A stretch of DNA of 64,000 bases from positions 1,054,001-1,118,000 of the forward strand of contig CANMFU010000001.1 of NCBI GenBank assembly GCA_947497295.1, given 5' to 3'. This DNA comes from an uncultured Roseovarius sp. (lineage in GTDB: Bacteria > Pseudomonadota > Alphaproteobacteria > Rhodobacterales > Rhodobacteraceae). The notes beneath the pieces are model-generated. The model made no database searches. It saw only the letters and a list, made by a program, of their open reading frames with translations, and was not told the origin of the DNA. Below, piece after piece: positions 28,764-42,087 of the stretch (position 1 is the first letter of the stretch; the number at the start of each line of letters is the position of its first letter). The position numbers were made by a program, and so were the translations under genes.

Positions 28764-29642
28764 ATGAATTTTTTGACAAGATTCGCTCCGTCGCCAACCG
28801 GCCCACTACATCTGGGCCACGCGTACTCTGCACTTCTGGCGCACGATCTGGCCGTAGCGCAAAAAGGAACATTTTTGCTGCGCATCGAAGATATCGACCA
28901 ATCGCGCAGCCGCACTGAGTGGGAAACGCAAATTCTGGACGATCTCGACTGGCTCGGCTGTTCTTGGCCGCTTCCCGTAATGCGCCAGTCAACTCGAAAG
29001 GAAATATACCAAACGGCCCTGGTAGCGCTTTGGCGCCGTGGTCTGCTCTATCCTTGCAGCTGCACCCGACGCGACATCGTCGCTGCGGCCGCCGCCCCCC
29101 AGGAGGGCGCACCATTAACGGGTCCGGACGGCACTATATACCCTGGATCCTGTCGCCCGAAAACGCCGACGTCTCCTATAGCCCCCCTTCCACCGACAGG
29201 CGCAGCGCTGCGCCTTGATATGCGCGCGGCCCAAGACGCGCTTGCCGACAGTCCACTCACATTTCTCGAAACGGGCATCCCGACCAATGGCCGCCCAAGG
29301 ACAATCAGCACTACGTGGATTGAAGTCCATTCGTCCATCGGCGACATCGTCCTTGCCCGCCCAGCCATGGGTACATCTTATCACCTGTCGGTCGTGTTGG
29401 ATGATGCGGCACAGGGCATCACGCTGGTTCCGCGCGGCGCCGATCTGTTTGACGCGACGGTGATCCATGTCATTCTTCAGCGCCTGCTGGACCTGCCCAC
29501 GCCCACCTATCATCATCACCGCCTGATCCGCGACGAGGACGGAAAACGGCTGGCGAAACGCGACGATGCGCGTGCCATCGAAAAGTATCGCGGTGACGGC
29601 GCGACACCGCAGGACATCCGCAGGATGCTGTCACTGACCTAG
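28764..29642 (+). CDS. gluQ: Glutamyl-Q tRNA(Asp) synthetase
   Basis: Attaches glutamate to queuosine 34 of tRNA-Asp. The 292-aa GluRS-like catalytic core without an anticodon-binding domain has the HIGH motif as HLGH in FAPSPTGPLHLGHAYSAL, zinc-ligand cysteines in YPCSCTRRD and YPGSCR, and KRLAKRD as the KMSKS equivalent. It lies 40 nt downstream of trmFO, so two tRNA-modification enzymes probably share a transcript. Confidence 0.93.
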   Translation: MNFLTRFAPSPTGPLHLGHAYSALLAHDLAVAQKGTFLLRIEDIDQSRSRTEWETQILDDLDWLGCSWPLPVMRQSTRKEIYQTALVALWRRGLLYPCSCTRRDIVAAAAAPQEGAPLTGPDGTIYPGSCRPKTPTSPIAPLPPTGAALRLDMRAAQDALADSPLTFLETGIPTNGRPRTISTTWIEVHSSIGDIVLARPAMGTSYHLSVVLDDAAQGITLVPRGADLFDATVIHVILQRLLDLPTPTYHHHRLIRDEDGKRLAKRDDARAIEKYRGDGATPQDIRRMLSLT

Positions 29643-29778
29643 ATACCAGTTCAATTGATCTCGGTTCGAGCATCTGGCCCGTCGCCGTGACGCCGAAGCG
29701 GCTGTACGCTCGGTCATCTGACACGCCGCGCTCCCGAAATCCTGACATCAACGCTTTTTGGCAGAACGTCCAATATCC

Positions 29779-30141
29779 TTACTCTACCATCGGCGCCATC
29801 GTAACGGTCTCCTTACCGTCCGCTACAAGTGTGTAGAAACAACTGCGCCTGTTCGTGTGGCAGGCAGGCCCGATCTGTTCAATCTTCAGCAACAGGCAAT
29901 CGCGGTCGCAATCGACGCGGAACTCAACCAGCGACTGCACATGACCCGACGTCTCTCCTTTGATCCACAAGGCTTGACGCGAACGCGACCAGTAGGTGAC
30001 GCGCCCGGTGTCCAGCGTATGTGCGACAGACTCGGCGTTCATCCATGCCATCATCAGCACCTCGCCAGATACGGCATCCTGTGCAATTGCCGGGATCAGT
30101 CCTGCCTCATTATACATCAAGCTGGCGGGATCAAAGCGCAT
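29779..30141 (-). CDS. hisI: Phosphoribosyl-AMP cyclohydrolase
   Basis: Third step of histidine synthesis. The 120-aa single-domain enzyme has [38 protein letters not shown] and the metal-binding [13 protein letters not shown]. The start at 30141 (MRFDPASL) was chosen for the AAAGGAAAA site 7 nt upstream; earlier in-frame codons have none. There is no HisE fusion, so PRA-PH activity must come from another gene. It is divergent from the scaffold gene, with 67 nt between. Confidence 0.95.
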   Translation of the reverse strand: MRFDPASLMYNEAGLIPAIAQDAVSGEVLMMAWMNAESVAHTLDTGRVTYWSRSRQALWIKGETSGHVQSLVEFRVDCDRDCLLLKIEQIGPACHTNRRSCFYTLVADGKETVTMAPMVE

Positions 30142-30208
30142 GCGGATTTTCCTTTTGCATCTGGCAACTCGCGCCTTATCTAAGGACCAAGCGAGCGAAG
30201 GACCAGCC

Positions 30209-30646
30209 ATGACTGCCAATACCGACATGATCAAACTCTATTCATCGCGCATCTTGGCGCTTGCCGCTGACATCCCACGTCACGAACGGCTGGAGGCGCC
30301 CGGCGCCACAGTTCAGCGGCGCGCACCGCTGTGCGGATCCACAGTGACGATTGACCTGACCTGTCAGGATGGCAAGGTGACCGCGTTTGGCCAGGACGTC
30401 AAAGCCTGTGCCTTGGGCCAAGCTGCGGCCAGCGTTGTGGGCGCCCATATCGTTGGTTGCACCGGCGCTCAGATACGCGCGGCACGCGATGCATTGAAAC
30501 TGATGCTGACCGAGGACGGCCCTGCTCCGCCCGCACCGTTTGACGGGCTTGAAGTGCTGCGCCCCGCGCAGGATTATAAAAACCGGCACGCGTCAATCAT
30601 GCTGGCCCTTGATGCAGCGGTTGAGGCGAGCGAGGCTGCCTGTTGA
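30209..30646 (+). CDS. IscU/NifU-N-like iron-sulfur scaffold, third cysteine missing
   Basis: A 145-aa protein of the NifU_N fold. Two scaffold cysteines are in place: Cys42 in PLCGS and Cys67 in [12 protein letters not shown]. The position of the third cysteine (HCS in IscU) is Ala128 in RHASIML. A cysteine is the last residue (Cys145). It may assist cluster assembly or zinc binding rather than act as a full scaffold. The ATG has GAAGGA 6 nt upstream. It is not in an isc or suf operon. Confidence 0.82.
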   Translation: MTANTDMIKLYSSRILALAADIPRHERLEAPGATVQRRAPLCGSTVTIDLTCQDGKVTAFGQDVKACALGQAAASVVGAHIVGCTGAQIRAARDALKLMLTEDGPAPPAPFDGLEVLRPAQDYKNRHASIMLALDAAVEASEAAC

Positions 30647-30654
30647 CGCCTGAA

Positions 30655-30692
30655 CAAAAAAGACGCCGCACATCCTGTTGGGGATGGCGGCG
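30655..30692 (-). terminator. Rho-independent terminator, minus strand
   Basis: CGCCGC-A-CATCC and GGATG-GCGGCG pair around a 6-nt loop. On the minus strand the hairpin is followed by GTCTTTTTTGTT. It would end the transcript of the 43-aa gene and possibly of recG. It lies 8 nt after the plus-strand scaffold stop and may also slow that transcript. Confidence 0.8.
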
Positions 30693-30858
30693 CAAGGATG
30701 CGTATTTCCATAAGGGACCCTGTTCGCATATTCCGAAGGTTTAAGGGCAAACCCCGGCGCGACTTGCGACAGGCAGTGTCAGTCGCTGGGCATCACGTTT
30801 GGGGACGATGTATGCATCACACGAACAGGTATGGAATATCGCAGGCAGAAACTGTTGA

Positions 30859-30990
30859 TCAGAACCCCTGAACAAATCCGGGCAGGTAAAGACAGCCCAT
30901 CAACATCACCATCAAAGCGGCGGCGCCAATTGCATCGCCCAAAAGCGTCTCGTGCGAGCGGGCGGCGGCGGTCTTGATCTGATGTATCAT
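30859..30990 (-). CDS. 43-aa small protein with a hydrophobic helix
   Basis: The frame encodes MIHQIKTAAARSHETLLGDA followed by a hydrophobic stretch (AIGAAALMVMLMGCLYLPGF) and ends VQGF. The ATG is preceded by AGGAGGGA at 6-nt spacing, one of the strongest ribosome sites in the window, which is the main argument that it is real. It probably spans or lies on the membrane. It sits 101 nt downstream of recG and has a terminator further on. Its function is unknown. Confidence 0.72.
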   Translation of the reverse strand: MIHQIKTAAARSHETLLGDAIGAAALMVMLMGCLYLPGFVQGF

Positions 30991-31091
30991 TTTGGCTCCC
31001 TCCTGAATTTTGTTGCCCCTTTGTTCTCATTTCGTAAACGCTTTGTAAAGAACTTTATGGGAACATTGAGGGTTAATTCAGGAAGAAATCT

Positions 31092-35532
<4,441 letters not shown>

Positions 35533-35617
35533 GCAGGTGAGCAAATGTAGATCACGCCGATAGTGTGTGCGTCAAACCGATCCGCCCTTGGGACAATGCT
35601 ATTTTGTTTACGCCGTC

Positions 35618-36334
35618 TTAGGCGCCGACTGCCAGTCGCTGCTCTTCCAGCTCGGACGGTTCGGGATCGCGCAGGACATAGCCGCGGCCCCAGACTGTTT
35701 CAATATGGCTGTCACCGCCGGTTGCCTCGCTCAGCTTCTTACGCAGCTTGCAAATGAAGACATCGATGATTTTCAGCTCAGGTTCATCCATGCCGCCATA
35801 TAGGTGATTCAGAAACATCTCCTTGGTAAGCGTTGTCCCCTTCCGCAGGCTCAGCAATTCCAGCATCTGATATTCCTTGCCCGTCAGATGCACCGTCTTG
35901 CCGCCGACTTCGACCGTCTTGGCATCCAGATTGACGTGGATCTTGCCTGTCCGGATAACCGATTGGGAATGGCCTTTGGAGCGACGGATGATGGCGTGGA
36001 TCCGCGCAACCAGTTCCTCGCGGTGGAACGGTTTGGTCAAATAATCATCGGCGCCAAACCCGAACCCCTTGATTTTGCTTTCGGTATCGTCGGCCCCCGA
36101 CAGGATCAAAATCGGCGTTTCGATCCGCGCAAGGCGTAACTGACGCAACACATCATGTCCGGTCATATCCGGCAGCCCAAGATCCAGAAGGATCAAATCG
36201 TAGTCATAGAGCTTGGCCAGATCGATCCCTTCCTCACCAAACTCCGTCGTATAGACGTTGAGATTGGCATGGGTCAGCATCAGTTCGATGCTTTTTGATG
36301 TCGTGGGATCGTCTTCAACCAGAAGGATTCGCAT
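35618..36334 (-). CDS. ctrA: Cell-cycle response regulator CtrA
   Basis: Master regulator of cell cycle, motility and, in Rhodobacterales, gene transfer agent and flagellar genes. The 238-aa protein has a receiver domain with phospho-acceptor Asp51 in [10 protein letters not shown] and a C-terminal OmpR-type winged helix ([28 protein letters not shown]). The start at 36334 ([10 protein letters not shown]) is supported by CGGAGAA 6 nt upstream. A near-perfect CtrA box lies 53 nt upstream, so autoregulation is likely. Confidence 0.96.
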   Translation of the reverse strand: MRILLVEDDPTTSKSIELMLTHANLNVYTTEFGEEGIDLAKLYDYDLILLDLGLPDMTGHDVLRQLRLARIETPILILSGADDTESKIKGFGFGADDYLTKPFHREELVARIHAIIRRSKGHSQSVIRTGKIHVNLDAKTVEVGGKTVHLTGKEYQMLELLSLRKGTTLTKEMFLNHLYGGMDEPELKIIDVFICKLRKKLSEATGGDSHIETVWGRGYVLRDPEPSELEEQRLAVGA

Positions 36335-36367
36335 TCGCTTTTCTCCGCAAGTAGGACCTGTTCGCAC

Positions 36368-36401
36368 CCAATTTGACTAAAATTGGTTAACTACAAGTTA
36401 C
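36368..36401. promoter_or_regulatory. CtrA-type box and adjoining palindrome in the ctrA promoter
   Basis: CCAATTT-GACTA-AAATTGG (36368-36386) is a perfect 7-bp inverted repeat. Immediately after it, TTAA-CTACAAG-TTAC (36387-36401) matches the CtrA site TTAA-N7-TTAA except for the last base. Both lie in the 94-nt gap between sciP and ctrA. The palindrome has no recognised owner. Confidence 0.5.
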
Positions 36402-36428
36402 CGTAAGCGAACATTTAGCGAATTCAAC

Positions 36429-36707
36429 CTAAAGTTGTCTATAATTCTTCAAGGCAGTCGCTTTCAACGCTTCTTCCCCGTGCAATGACACAGCGCGCAC
36501 CCATTCTGAAAACTCTTCCTCACTCAAATGATACCTTGTGCAGGCTTCGTCTTGGGAAATCAGCCCGTAGAGCACGCCGCGCACGACCGCCAGTTTGCGC
36601 GACGCCACCCAGCGCGTCGTGGTCACCGATGGCAAATCGGCCTGCGTCATCGTCTGCCCGTCCGGCAGCTTCACGGCGCGCACCCCTTCGATTTTTCTCA
36701 GATACAT
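36429..36707 (-). CDS. sciP: CtrA inhibitor SciP (DUF1153)
   Basis: A 92-aa helix-turn-helix protein that in Caulobacter binds CtrA-controlled promoters and blocks CtrA activation. Diagnostic segments are VKLPDGQTMTQADLP, TTTRWVASRKLAVV and the helix-turn-helix ISQDEACTRYHLSEEEF. The ATG at 36707 has GAGGG upstream at 8 nt and gives the family N-terminus MYLRKIEG. Its position directly before ctrA on the same strand may keep the activator and its antagonist in step. Confidence 0.93.
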   Translation of the reverse strand: MYLRKIEGVRAVKLPDGQTMTQADLPSVTTTRWVASRKLAVVRGVLYGLISQDEACTRYHLSEEEFSEWVRAVSLHGEEALKATALKNYRQL

Positions 36708-36867
36708 CGTCCAAACCCTCATTACATCGAAGGCCACGATGCAGGGTGCGTTGTTAACGCCTCCTGAAATCGCGACGGCAAAGTACCTAGGATTTAGCTA
36801 AACCGTTTTGCGTTTCCCGGGCATCGCACCTATATCACGGGAACGCATTTGCATAACGGATACGCTC

Positions 36868-38013
36868 ATGGCCCTTGATACCGCCCCCCGACTGAATTCG
36901 CTCGGCTTTTCCAAGCCGGAAGCGCAGACGCGCGTCGTAGTCGCCATGTCGGGCGGCGTTGACAGTTCGGTCGTGGCCGCACAACTGGCCGAAGAGGGTT
37001 ATGACGTGGTTGGAGTCACCTTGCAGCTTTATGATCATGGTGCCGCTCTGGCGAAAAAAGGCGCCTGCTGCGCGGGCCTTGATATTCACGACGCGCGCCG
37101 AGTGGCCGAAGAAATGGGGTTTCCGCACTACGTTCTAGACTACGAGAACGTCTTTAAAGAAGCTGTGATCGACGAATTTGCAGACAGCTATCTGGCCGGC
37201 GCTACGCCAGTCCCGTGCATCCGCTGCAACGAGAGGGTCAAGTTCAAGGATTTGCTACAAACCGCCCGCGATCTGGACGCCGACTGCATGGCGACCGGGC
37301 ACTACATCCAACGTAAAACGGGCAGCCACGGCCCTGAATTGCACTCGGCGGCCGATGCGAACCGCGATCAGTCGTATTTTCTGTTTTCCACCACCCCCGA
37401 GCAGCTGGACTACCTGCGATTCCCGCTGGGCCATCTACCGTCCAAGGACGCCACCCGCGCGTTGGCCGCGAAATACGGGCTGAGCGTGGCCGACAAGCCC
37501 GACAGTCAGGATATATGCTTTGTTCCCAACGGAAATTATGCCGCAGTCATCGAAAAACTGCGCCCCGGCGCTGCCGAGCCGGGCGAGATCGTAGATCATG
37601 AGGGCCGTGTTCTGGGCCAGCATAACGGCGTGCTTCACTACACGGTCGGCCAGCGCCGCGGACTGGGCATTGGCGGCCTGGAGACGCCGCTTTACGTGGT
37701 GAAACTGGACGTCGACGCGCGGCAAGTCATTGTTGGACCAAAGGAAATGCTGAGCACCGCCATCGTCCCTGTGCGCGAGATCAACTGGCTGGGCGATGAT
37801 GCATTTGACGCCGTCCCCGAACGGCACATGTCGGTCAAGGTACGCTCCACCCGCGCCCCGCGCGAGGCGATCGTGCGCCCCTTGTCGCCCACCACTGCTG
37901 AGGTGGAATTGCTGACGCCCGAGGAGGGCGTTGCGCCCGGTCAGGCCTGCGTGTTCTATGAAACCAGTGGTAGTCGCATCTTGGGCGGTGGCTGGATCGG
38001 GCGCGGATACTGA
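36868..38013 (+). CDS. mnmA: tRNA-specific 2-thiouridylase MnmA
   Basis: Thiolates U34 of tRNA-Lys, -Glu and -Gln. The 381-aa protein has the PP-loop SGGVDS at residues 28-33, the nucleophilic Cys in [13 protein letters not shown], the sulfur-carrying Cys in [11 protein letters not shown], and the C-terminal beta domain with [14 protein letters not shown]. The ATG at 36868 has only a weak site (GGATACGCTC). It is convergent with lpxB. Confidence 0.96.
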   Translation: MALDTAPRLNSLGFSKPEAQTRVVVAMSGGVDSSVVAAQLAEEGYDVVGVTLQLYDHGAALAKKGACCAGLDIHDARRVAEEMGFPHYVLDYENVFKEAVIDEFADSYLAGATPVPCIRCNERVKFKDLLQTARDLDADCMATGHYIQRKTGSHGPELHSAADANRDQSYFLFSTTPEQLDYLRFPLGHLPSKDATRALAAKYGLSVADKPDSQDICFVPNGNYAAVIEKLRPGAAEPGEIVDHEGRVLGQHNGVLHYTVGQRRGLGIGGLETPLYVVKLDVDARQVIVGPKEMLSTAIVPVREINWLGDDAFDAVPERHMSVKVRSTRAPREAIVRPLSPTTAEVELLTPEEGVAPGQACVFYETSGSRILGGGWIGRGY

Positions 38014-38018
38014 CACAC

Positions 38019-38034
38019 GTATCGGTCACGATAC
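38019..38034. terminator. Short hairpin between convergent mnmA and lpxB
   Basis: GTATCG-GTCA-CGATAC is a perfect 6-bp stem in the 31-nt gap between the two stop codons. On the plus strand TTGCGCGTTTT follows, so it may end mnmA transcripts. It lacks a full T-tract. Confidence 0.4.
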
Positions 38035-38044
38035 TTGCGCGTTT

Positions 38045-39199
38045 TCAGCTGGTTAAGCCTTTCATTACCGCACGCGCAGCGCGCAGCCCCGGCGCCTCTC
38101 CGCCCTTGCCAAGCCGCTGCATCGTCAGCTGCATCGCCTCAAGCTGCGCTTCCGGCGCCTCCAGCATCTTCAGCACCGCCGCCGCGATTTCAGGCGGATT
38201 ACAATGTTTGCCATTGCATTCGGGTATGATGCGGCTCTCGCTCACCAAGTTCACTAATGTCAGCGTGTCGATCTTGAGCATTGCGGCGATGATCTGGCGG
38301 CTGACCCAGCTGACATCATACGCGATCACCATAGGCGTCTGGCTGGCTGCGAGTTCCAGCGAGACGGTGCCAGAGGCCGCCAAAGCACCCATTGCAGCTC
38401 CGAAAGAGCACATCTTTTCATGCTTATACGCGTCACTCTTCATGTTCGTCGGATCAATGACAACAGGCGGTACCGGCCAGTCCGCCACAACGCCGCGCAG
38501 CAACGGCGCGACATGCGCCGTGGTCGGAACGACCAGCCGCAGAGCCGGATGCCGGGCCAGCACAGGCGCAAGCGCCCGGCCAAAGATCGGACCCAGCCGG
38601 GCCACCTCGCCCCTGCGCGAACCGGGCAATACCATTAAGATCGGCGCATCGCCCAGATCGTGGCGGGCACGAAAATTGTCGATGTCGGTGGCGCTTGCCT
38701 GCGGCTCTGCCACGACAGGATGACCGACAAAGTCGCACTCCATGCCGGCAGCCTGCATATACGGCGGCTCGAACGGCAGAAGGGCCAGAACGTGGTCGAT
38801 CACCTTGGCCATCCTGGCTGCACGCCCTGCCCGCCACGCCCAGACCGACGGCGCAACATAGTGGACCGTGCGAACATCGCGGCGCGCCTTGACCAATGCC
38901 GCCACGCGCAAGGAAAAATCAGGGCTGTCGATGGTGATCAGGACATCGGCACCACTGCCCAGCACGGCCTCGGCGGTCTGGCGGATTCGGCGCTTCAGAT
39001 GGCGGTATTTCGGCAGCACCTCGGTGATTCCCATGACGCTCAGCTCGTCCATAGGGAACAGGCTTTCCAGCCCCTCGGCTTGCATCAATGCGCCGCCGAC
39101 GCCATGAAACTCAACATCGGTCAGCTGCTTGAGCCCCGCCATCAATGCCGCTCCCAGCCGGTCGCCAGATGCCTCACCGGCAAGGATGAAGACCTTCAT
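38045..39199 (-). CDS. lpxB: Lipid A disaccharide synthase
   Basis: Joins UDP-diacylglucosamine and lipid X. The 384-aa GT19 enzyme has AGEASGDRLGAALM at the N-terminus, DSPDFSLRVAAL, the YVAPSVWAWRAGR motif and LPGSRRGEV. It is the last gene of the envelope cluster and overlaps lpxI by 4 nt. Confidence 0.96.
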   Translation of the reverse strand: MKVFILAGEASGDRLGAALMAGLKQLTDVEFHGVGGALMQAEGLESLFPMDELSVMGITEVLPKYRHLKRRIRQTAEAVLGSGADVLITIDSPDFSLRVAALVKARRDVRTVHYVAPSVWAWRAGRAARMAKVIDHVLALLPFEPPYMQAAGMECDFVGHPVVAEPQASATDIDNFRARHDLGDAPILMVLPGSRRGEVARLGPIFGRALAPVLARHPALRLVVPTTAHVAPLLRGVVADWPVPPVVIDPTNMKSDAYKHEKMCSFGAAMGALAASGTVSLELAASQTPMVIAYDVSWVSRQIIAAMLKIDTLTLVNLVSESRIIPECNGKHCNPPEIAAAVLKMLEAPEAQLEAMQLTMQRLGKGGEAPGLRAARAVMKGLTS

Positions 39200-40005
39200 G
39201 CAAAATCCCGAGAAATCAAAAATATTCCACGTTTCTCTGCCATAGAAAGCGTTTCGGCGCGTTGCATCACGACAACCTTGCCCGCCGCGATCACCATCCC
39301 AGCAAGACCCGCATCAGCCACTGCGTTTACCGTATTGGGCCCAACTGTCGGCATGTCGATGCGCAGATCCTGTCCCAGCTTTGGCGCCTTGACGTAAACG
39401 CCGCGTTGGCCACGACGCAGGGCATCAGGCGCCAGCGCGACATAAGCAAGAAGTGCATCGGTGCCCTGCACCGTCTCGATTCCCAGACATTGACCGCCCG
39501 CCACGACGCAGCCTTGGCCGATATCCAGCGGCGAAATCGCAGTCAGAATGTGCGCTGCGCGCGCGGCATCTGCCAAATCTCCCGTCGACGGCGCAGGCCC
39601 CGCCGTCAACCCCGCCTCGGCGGTCAGGCCCGGCAGCAATTCGTGCGCACCCAACACGGTCAATCCTTGCTCTTCGAACATGGAAATCACGAAACGAAGC
39701 AGCGCATCGTCGCCCTGCGGTATCGCAGCCATCAGGCCGGGCGCAAGGCGCGTCATCTCGGCATCGAATTCGGCCGGATTCAGCGTGGGCCGCGTCAGCG
39801 TCCCGGCGAACACCATTTTGGTGACACCGGCGTCCGTCATGGCCGCAAATAATGCGCCGATCTGTTCCAGCGGAAATTCCTGAGCTGTCTGCGTCAATTC
39901 GCTGGGCACACCGCGCAACGTAAAATGCAGTGCCTCGGGATGCGCGCGCGCCAGTAAGACGGGCAATGCGCCGCCGCAGGCAAGGATGGCAAGACGCCCC
40001 TCCAC
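39196..40005 (-). CDS. lpxI: UDP-2,3-diacylglucosamine pyrophosphatase LpxI
   Basis: Hydrolyses UDP-2,3-diacylglucosamine to lipid X. The 269-aa protein belongs to the LpxI (DUF1009) family, which replaces LpxH in alphaproteobacteria: GRLAILACGGALP, FAGTLTRP, LLPGLTAEAG and the C-terminal DMPTVGPNTVNAVADAGL with a predicted catalytic Asp. It lies between lpxA (3-nt gap) and lpxB (4-nt overlap), exactly where this step is needed. Confidence 0.94.
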   Translation of the reverse strand: MEGRLAILACGGALPVLLARAHPEALHFTLRGVPSELTQTAQEFPLEQIGALFAAMTDAGVTKMVFAGTLTRPTLNPAEFDAEMTRLAPGLMAAIPQGDDALLRFVISMFEEQGLTVLGAHELLPGLTAEAGLTAGPAPSTGDLADAARAAHILTAISPLDIGQGCVVAGGQCLGIETVQGTDALLAYVALAPDALRRGQRGVYVKAPKLGQDLRIDMPTVGPNTVNAVADAGLAGMVIAAGKVVVMQRAETLSMAEKRGIFLISRDFA

Positions 40006-40008
40006 GGC

Positions 40009-40803
40009 TCAACCCTGTCCCGGTGTCAAGAATGAGCGGTCGCTGGCGCCTGTTACAAACTCGACGATATGCGCCACAAAATCGCTATCCGTTTCCGCGC
40101 CCATACGCCGTGCGCGCTCCTGAAAGGTGCCCTCGCCCTGCGCAAGCATCTGAAACGCCGCTCGCAAAGCGGTGATATCCGCCCGGCCCACGCCGCGCCG
40201 TTTCAGCCCAACCAGATTCAGGCCGTCCAGAACCCCACGCGGCGCCTGCACCAAACCGTAGGGAATCACGTCATTCGTGACCATGGTCACAGCGCCGACA
40301 ATGGCGCCGCGCCCGATCCGCACGAATTGATGCACGCCAGAGAGGCCCCCGATGATCACGTCATCCTCGACCACGCAATGCCCGGCCAGCGCGGCATTAT
40401 TAACCACGATGACGCGGTTGCCGACCCGAACGTCATGCGCGACATGGCAGCCTGCCATCAGCAGACAATCATCGCCGACCTGCGTCAGGCCGCCACCACC
40501 GGCCGTGCCGGTATTTATCGTTACATGTTCGCGGATTCGCGCGCGCGCGCCTATTTCAAGCCGAGTCTTTTCGCCCTGAAATTTCAAGTCCTGCGGAATT
40601 TCCCCAATGCAGGCAAAGGAATAGATCGTGCTGTCTGCACCAATAGAGGTGTCGCCCGTCACCACGACATGACTTTTCAGCGTCACACCGTCGCCCAGCT
40701 TTACATCAGGGCCGACATGGCAAAACGGGCCGATCACGCAGCCCGCGCCGATCTGCGCGCCTTCCTCAATGATGGCGCCGGGATGGATGCCGCTGCTGTT
40801 CAT
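40009..40803 (-). CDS. lpxA: UDP-N-acetylglucosamine acyltransferase
   Basis: First step of lipid A synthesis. The 264-aa left-handed beta helix is built of hexapeptide repeats ([20 protein letters not shown] onward), with the catalytic His segment in [11 protein letters not shown] and [13 protein letters not shown]. The start MNSSGIHPG at 40803 overlaps the fabZ stop by 4 nt. Confidence 0.96.
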   Translation of the reverse strand: MNSSGIHPGAIIEEGAQIGAGCVIGPFCHVGPDVKLGDGVTLKSHVVVTGDTSIGADSTIYSFACIGEIPQDLKFQGEKTRLEIGARARIREHVTINTGTAGGGGLTQVGDDCLLMAGCHVAHDVRVGNRVIVVNNAALAGHCVVEDDVIIGGLSGVHQFVRIGRGAIVGAVTMVTNDVIPYGLVQAPRGVLDGLNLVGLKRRGVGRADITALRAAFQMLAQGEGTFQERARRMGAETDSDFVAHIVEFVTGASDRSFLTPGQG

Positions 40804-41273
40804 CCCGCCTTGGCTCCGCCCAGATCCATCATCGCGGTAAACGATGCCTCGCATGCCATCTCGCCATCCACCGTGGCCACACCCGCAAATTTCCAGACCT
40901 TTCCGCCGGGCTTGCCGCGCTGGGTGGTCAGTCGCATCTCCAGGACATCACCGGGCACGACCATTCGGCGGAATTTGCAGCCATCAATGGCCATGAAATA
41001 GACCAGCATGTTCTTGTCCTGCATCTCCAGCGCCGTCCCGACCATGACTGCGGCGGTCTGAGCCATCGCTTCGATGATCGTGACGCCGGGCATGATGGGT
41101 TTGCCGGGAAAATGGCCCTGAAAATGCGGCTCGTTCATGGTCACATTCTTAATGCCGGTGGCTGACTGGTACCCGTCAATGTCGCGCACTTTATCCACCA
41201 GCAAAAACGGATAGCGATGGGGAATCAGCCGCTGAATCATGTGAATATCGGCCGTTTGCAGCGTCTGTGTCAT
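40800..41273 (-). CDS. fabZ: 3-hydroxyacyl-ACP dehydratase FabZ
   Basis: Dehydrates 3-hydroxyacyl-ACP in fatty acid elongation. The 157-aa hotdog protein has [13 protein letters not shown] and the catalytic [18 protein letters not shown]. The ATG at 41273 has AAAGGA 5 nt upstream. FabZ competes with LpxA for hydroxyacyl-ACP, so placing them in one operon balances phospholipid and lipid A synthesis. Confidence 0.96.
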   Translation of the reverse strand: MTQTLQTADIHMIQRLIPHRYPFLLVDKVRDIDGYQSATGIKNVTMNEPHFQGHFPGKPIMPGVTIIEAMAQTAAVMVGTALEMQDKNMLVYFMAIDGCKFRRMVVPGDVLEMRLTTQRGKPGGKVWKFAGVATVDGEMACEASFTAMMDLGGAKAG

Positions 41274-41400
41274 CTGTATCCTTTCAGGCGCCGCGCGGAC
41301 GCTGTTTGTTCCGGGCGGCTGCACGGACAACCGGCAGAGCGCAGCCAAAGCCAAGTTGCACAAATCTGTAGCAATTCACCCAGCGCGGAGCAAGGCACCG

Positions 41401-42087
41401 TCAATCAGCCGGTGGCGTATCGTCAACGGTGTCCGAGGTGTCGCCGTCAGGCGCCGCCATCTCAGGCAGCGTGGCTTCGCCTTCGTCTGTGGTCAGGTCT
41501 GATCCGTCTCCGACGGTCTCATCGATGCGCGTGATGGCCAGATCCGTAATGTCTATGGCGTCGGAGCGCAGCAGCACTTGGCGGTTATCCAGAATGATAT
41601 TCCCCCCGGTCTCGCGCATGATCTGAACAAGAATCGGTTCGGCCATACGCATCAGCGATAGCGGTGCAATCTCGCGGCCGCGTTCCAGATCGCGAGCCTT
41701 GCGTTCATTTTCCTGCCGGATCGACCGAACTTTGGCGTCAAATGCATCCGCCTCGGTGCGAAACTGTTTTGGTGTCATGTCCGCGCGCGCGTCCGTCAGC
41801 GATTGCTCTTCGGCTCGTAATTCGGATTCCAACTCGCGGTTGTTGGCAATCAGGCGGTCGCGCTCGGCCTCGTATTGTTTGGTCAGGCGGCGACCCACCA
41901 TTGTCCCCATAAACAATCTTTCGGGGTCCAACGTCAGGATCTGGCTCTGCACCGTGCCAATATCCTGTGCCTGCGCTGCGCCACTGACCGATATTAGTCC
42001 TGCCCCGACCAATCCCGGCGCAAAAACAAGGGCCAGCGCACCCATCAATGCGCTGGCCCTTGCTGTTCCTGCCGCCGTCTCGCGCAT
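41401..42087 (-). CDS. ompH: Skp/OmpH-family periplasmic chaperone
   Basis: Holds outer-membrane proteins for BamA. The 228-aa protein has a signal sequence (residues about 1-40, cleaved after AAQAQ), an N-terminal strand with ILTLDPERLF, and a long charged coiled coil from about residue 65 to 140 (TKQYEAERDRLIANNRELES). An acidic C-terminal tail follows (GDTSDTVDDTPPAD), which is unusual for Skp and typical of Rhodobacterales. Its ATG overlaps the bamA stop by one base. Confidence 0.88.
   Translation of the reverse strand: MRETAAGTARASALMGALALVFAPGLVGAGLISVSGAAQAQDIGTVQSQILTLDPERLFMGTMVGRRLTKQYEAERDRLIANNRELESELRAEEQSLTDARADMTPKQFRTEADAFDAKVRSIRQENERKARDLERGREIAPLSLMRMAEPILVQIMRETGGNIILDNRQVLLRSDAIDITDLAITRIDETVGDGSDLTTDEGEATLPEMAAPDGDTSDTVDDTPPAD

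Noticed and set aside
30779-31030. 83-residue minus-strand frame overlapping the 43-aa gene
   Set aside because: It is in a different frame from the 43-aa gene, lacks a ribosome site and has an unlikely composition. The shorter frame has the strong Shine-Dalgarno sequence.
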